Shown: piece after piece, positions 11,752 to 12,919 of the stretch | Layout of the letters: each line of letters begins with the position of its first letter | Numbering within the stretch: the stretch's first letter is position 1 | NCBI GenBank assembly: GCA_028817775.1 | Contig: JAPPOW010000077.1 | Location: forward strand, 1-12,919 | Direction of reading: 5' to 3' | DNA length: 12,919 nucleotides | Source of the DNA: Candidatus Melainabacteria bacterium | GTDB taxonomy: Bacteria; Cyanobacteriota; Vampirovibrionia; LMEP-6097 | Notes under the pieces: model-generated | Told to the model about the DNA's origin: nothing | Database searches by the model: none | Seen by the model: only the letters and a program-made list of their open reading frames with translations | Translations under genes and position numbers: made by a program

Positions 11752-12666
11752 CTAGAGTTCTTTGAAGCCAAGAATAAGTTCAGGCTGGTAAGTCCAAACT
11801 AAAATCCTATCGTTATTCTCAAGATCTTTATGAAACTTTGCTTGAGGGAAAATTGCTTCAAGTTCTGGGCGCTGCCCTTGCCCAAACTCAAATGCCATAA
11901 AACCGCCTTCTTCAATTAACTTAGCTTCAATTACTTGCTGCTTGATTTGTTTGTATGGAAATCCAACTAGTGCATGTTTGGGTTCATGATGCAGTTCTGG
12001 TTCTAGTTCTTGGTAGTCAGGTTCAGAGACATAAGGAGGATTAGAAACTATCAAATCAAAGTAGGGAGGTTTGCCCTTCATTACAGGAATTGCTACTGGT
12101 GATTGTGACTGTCCTAAAAATGGATCAAGGTAGTCACCCATGACAAAATCAATATCAACTTCGTAACGTTTGGCGTTGATTGCAGCGACATTAAGTGCAG
12201 CCCTGGAGATATCAGAAGCATAGATGGAAGCTGCTGGAAGAGCTCGTTTGAGGGCAATAGCAATACAGCCAGAACCGGTACAAAGATCAAGTATTCTTGG
12301 TTGGTGAGTATCTCGTTGCTTAATTTCTTCAAGTACTATATCGACTAGTAATTCAGTTTCAGGACGCGGGATGAGCACATCTTGATTGACAAAGAGTTTA
12401 AGATCGCGCCAGTGCGCTTCTTCTAGTATGTAAGCAAGAGGAATTCTTTCTTGATTACGCCGGTCTCGAATTGAATAAATCTCTGAGATTTGTTTTGTAG
12501 TTAAAGTTTGATCAGTTTTGGCAATCAAATCACTTGCGCTGAGACCAGTGACACGCTCAAGAATAATTTGTGCTTCCCGTTCTGGCTCGGCAATAGCCAA
12601 GCTCTGTTTGAGCTTGCGGTAAATATCAGCAAGTTTATTTTGTTCTGGTAGCAAGTATGGGGTCAT
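11752..12666 (-). CDS. prmC: Release factor glutamine methyltransferase PrmC
   Basis: Methylates the Gln of the GGQ motif in peptide-chain release factors RF1/RF2 using SAM. Numbered from the longer frame (ATG 12696), it shows an N-terminal helical domain, RIPLAYIL and DVLIPRPETELLVD (106-119), SAM motif I ILDLCTGSGCIAIAL (135-149), and the catalytic VSNPPYV (217-223). The family ending GGFMAFEFGQGQ...ENNDRILVW follows. A longer start at 12696 is possible, but its first ten codons (MDCFVAKLLA) lie wholly in the palindromic repeat beginning at 12662. I therefore choose ATG 12666, giving 305 aa. Neither start has a Shine-Dalgarno. A 15-20 residue excess (GQSQSPVAIPVMKGKPPY, ~195-212) just before the NPPY strand is longer than usual. 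Confidence 0.93.
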   Translation of the reverse strand: MTPYLLPEQNKLADIYRKLKQSLAIAEPEREAQIILERVTGLSASDLIAKTDQTLTTKQISEIYSIRDRRNQERIPLAYILEEAHWRDLKLFVNQDVLIPRPETELLVDIVLEEIKQRDTHQPRILDLCTGSGCIAIALKRALPAASIYASDISRAALNVAAINAKRYEVDIDFVMGDYLDPFLGQSQSPVAIPVMKGKPPYFDLIVSNPPYVSEPDYQELEPELHHEPKHALVGFPYKQIKQQVIEAKLIEEGGFMAFEFGQGQRPELEAIFPQAKFHKDLENNDRILVWTYQPELILGFKEL

Positions 12667-12816
12667 TGCGAGGAGCTTTGCGACGAAGCAATCCAATGCA
12701 TTGATAAAAACTATCCACTGGATTGGGGGACCTTGACAGGTCCAAGATGGGTCCTAACTCCTACTATATCAATAAAGTTTCACTGCATAACCATCTTATG
12801 CTGCACTCGCAATGAC
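12662..12816. repeat. REP-like composite element, GTCATTGCGAG family
   Basis: Perfect 11-bp terminal inverted repeats, GTCATTGCGAG (12662-12672) and CTCGCAATGAC (12806-12816). Nested pairs inside are CAATCCA/TGGATTG (12689-12695, 12719-12725) and the hairpin GGACCT-TGAC-AGGTCC (12728-12743). It covers the 5' region of prmC and reaches into its first codons. Confidence 0.8.
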
Positions 12817-12919
12817 ATTGAACCCCAAGTATATACGAATCATCTTCTTGTTGTTAAAATTAAATTTTGCACATTTAAGCATGTGGCAAACACGCAAATT
12901 CATGAAATTGCTTTAAAGA
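12817..12919. other. Window end, no supported gene
   Basis: AT-rich, with stops in the frames I checked. No tRNA, hairpin or coding signal is visible. It may hold the prmC promoter or the end of a neighbouring transcription unit outside the window. Confidence 0.4.

Noticed and set aside
12719..12816. Possible tRNA or small structured RNA gene upstream of prmC
   Set aside because: The hairpins are explained by the nested palindromes of the repeat; no cloverleaf, anticodon arm or T-loop (GTTCRA) could be placed.

Overview
The window looks like a gene-dense chromosome segment of a Gram-negative bacterium of moderate-to-low GC. KdsA (Kdo-8-phosphate synthase) implies lipopolysaccharide. The 75-aa ferredoxin closely matches, from memory, the small bi-cluster ferredoxin common in Cyanobacteria. 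With a type III pantothenate kinase and a cyanobacterial-style thioredoxin-family protein, this suggests a lineage on the cyanobacterial side, possibly a non-photosynthetic one (Vampirovibrionia/Melainabacteria). That placement is inference; no rRNA or other phylogenetic marker is present.

Layout. Positions 1-542 hold the 3' part of a REP-associated tyrosine transposase (RAYT), cut by the window edge, which overlaps murD. murD and ftsW (499-2881, +) form a peptidoglycan/division pair. On the minus strand follow kdsA and a short-chain dehydrogenase (2862-4484), then a small ferredoxin with its own terminator (4575-4850), an intergenic region with two Fur-box-like palindromes around a structured repeat, and a GlcD-like FAD oxidase (5103-6575). 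Next come an orphan gene (6606-7199, +), a branched-chain aminotransferase (minus), a small membrane protein (+), a thioredoxin-family protein and a Yip1-like membrane protein (minus), coaX (+), and a methyltransferase-like protein plus prmC (minus). The last ~220 bp hold a repeat and no gene I can support. There is no RNA gene, CRISPR array or intact insertion sequence.

The most notable signal is palindromic repeats that do not stay between genes. A structured element with a 67-bp core occurs twice: once between glcD and the ferredoxin gene, and once in frame inside kdsA, adding about 40 codons just before a catalytic segment. A second family (starting GTCATTGCGAG) lies in frame inside the thioredoxin-family gene and supplies the apparent N-terminus of prmC. 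A third (GTCATCCTGAG...CTCAGGATGAC) supplies the stop codon of a membrane-protein gene and possibly the ribosome-binding site of the dehydrogenase. This resembles the protein-coding palindromic elements of Rickettsia, but in a genome that seems to be of another lineage and that carries a RAYT, the transposase class known to mobilise REP palindromes.

Several genes begin 6-11 nt after a TATAAT-like hexamer with no Shine-Dalgarno sequence, including divergent pairs whose 5' ends nearly touch or overlap. This suggests leaderless transcription is common here.
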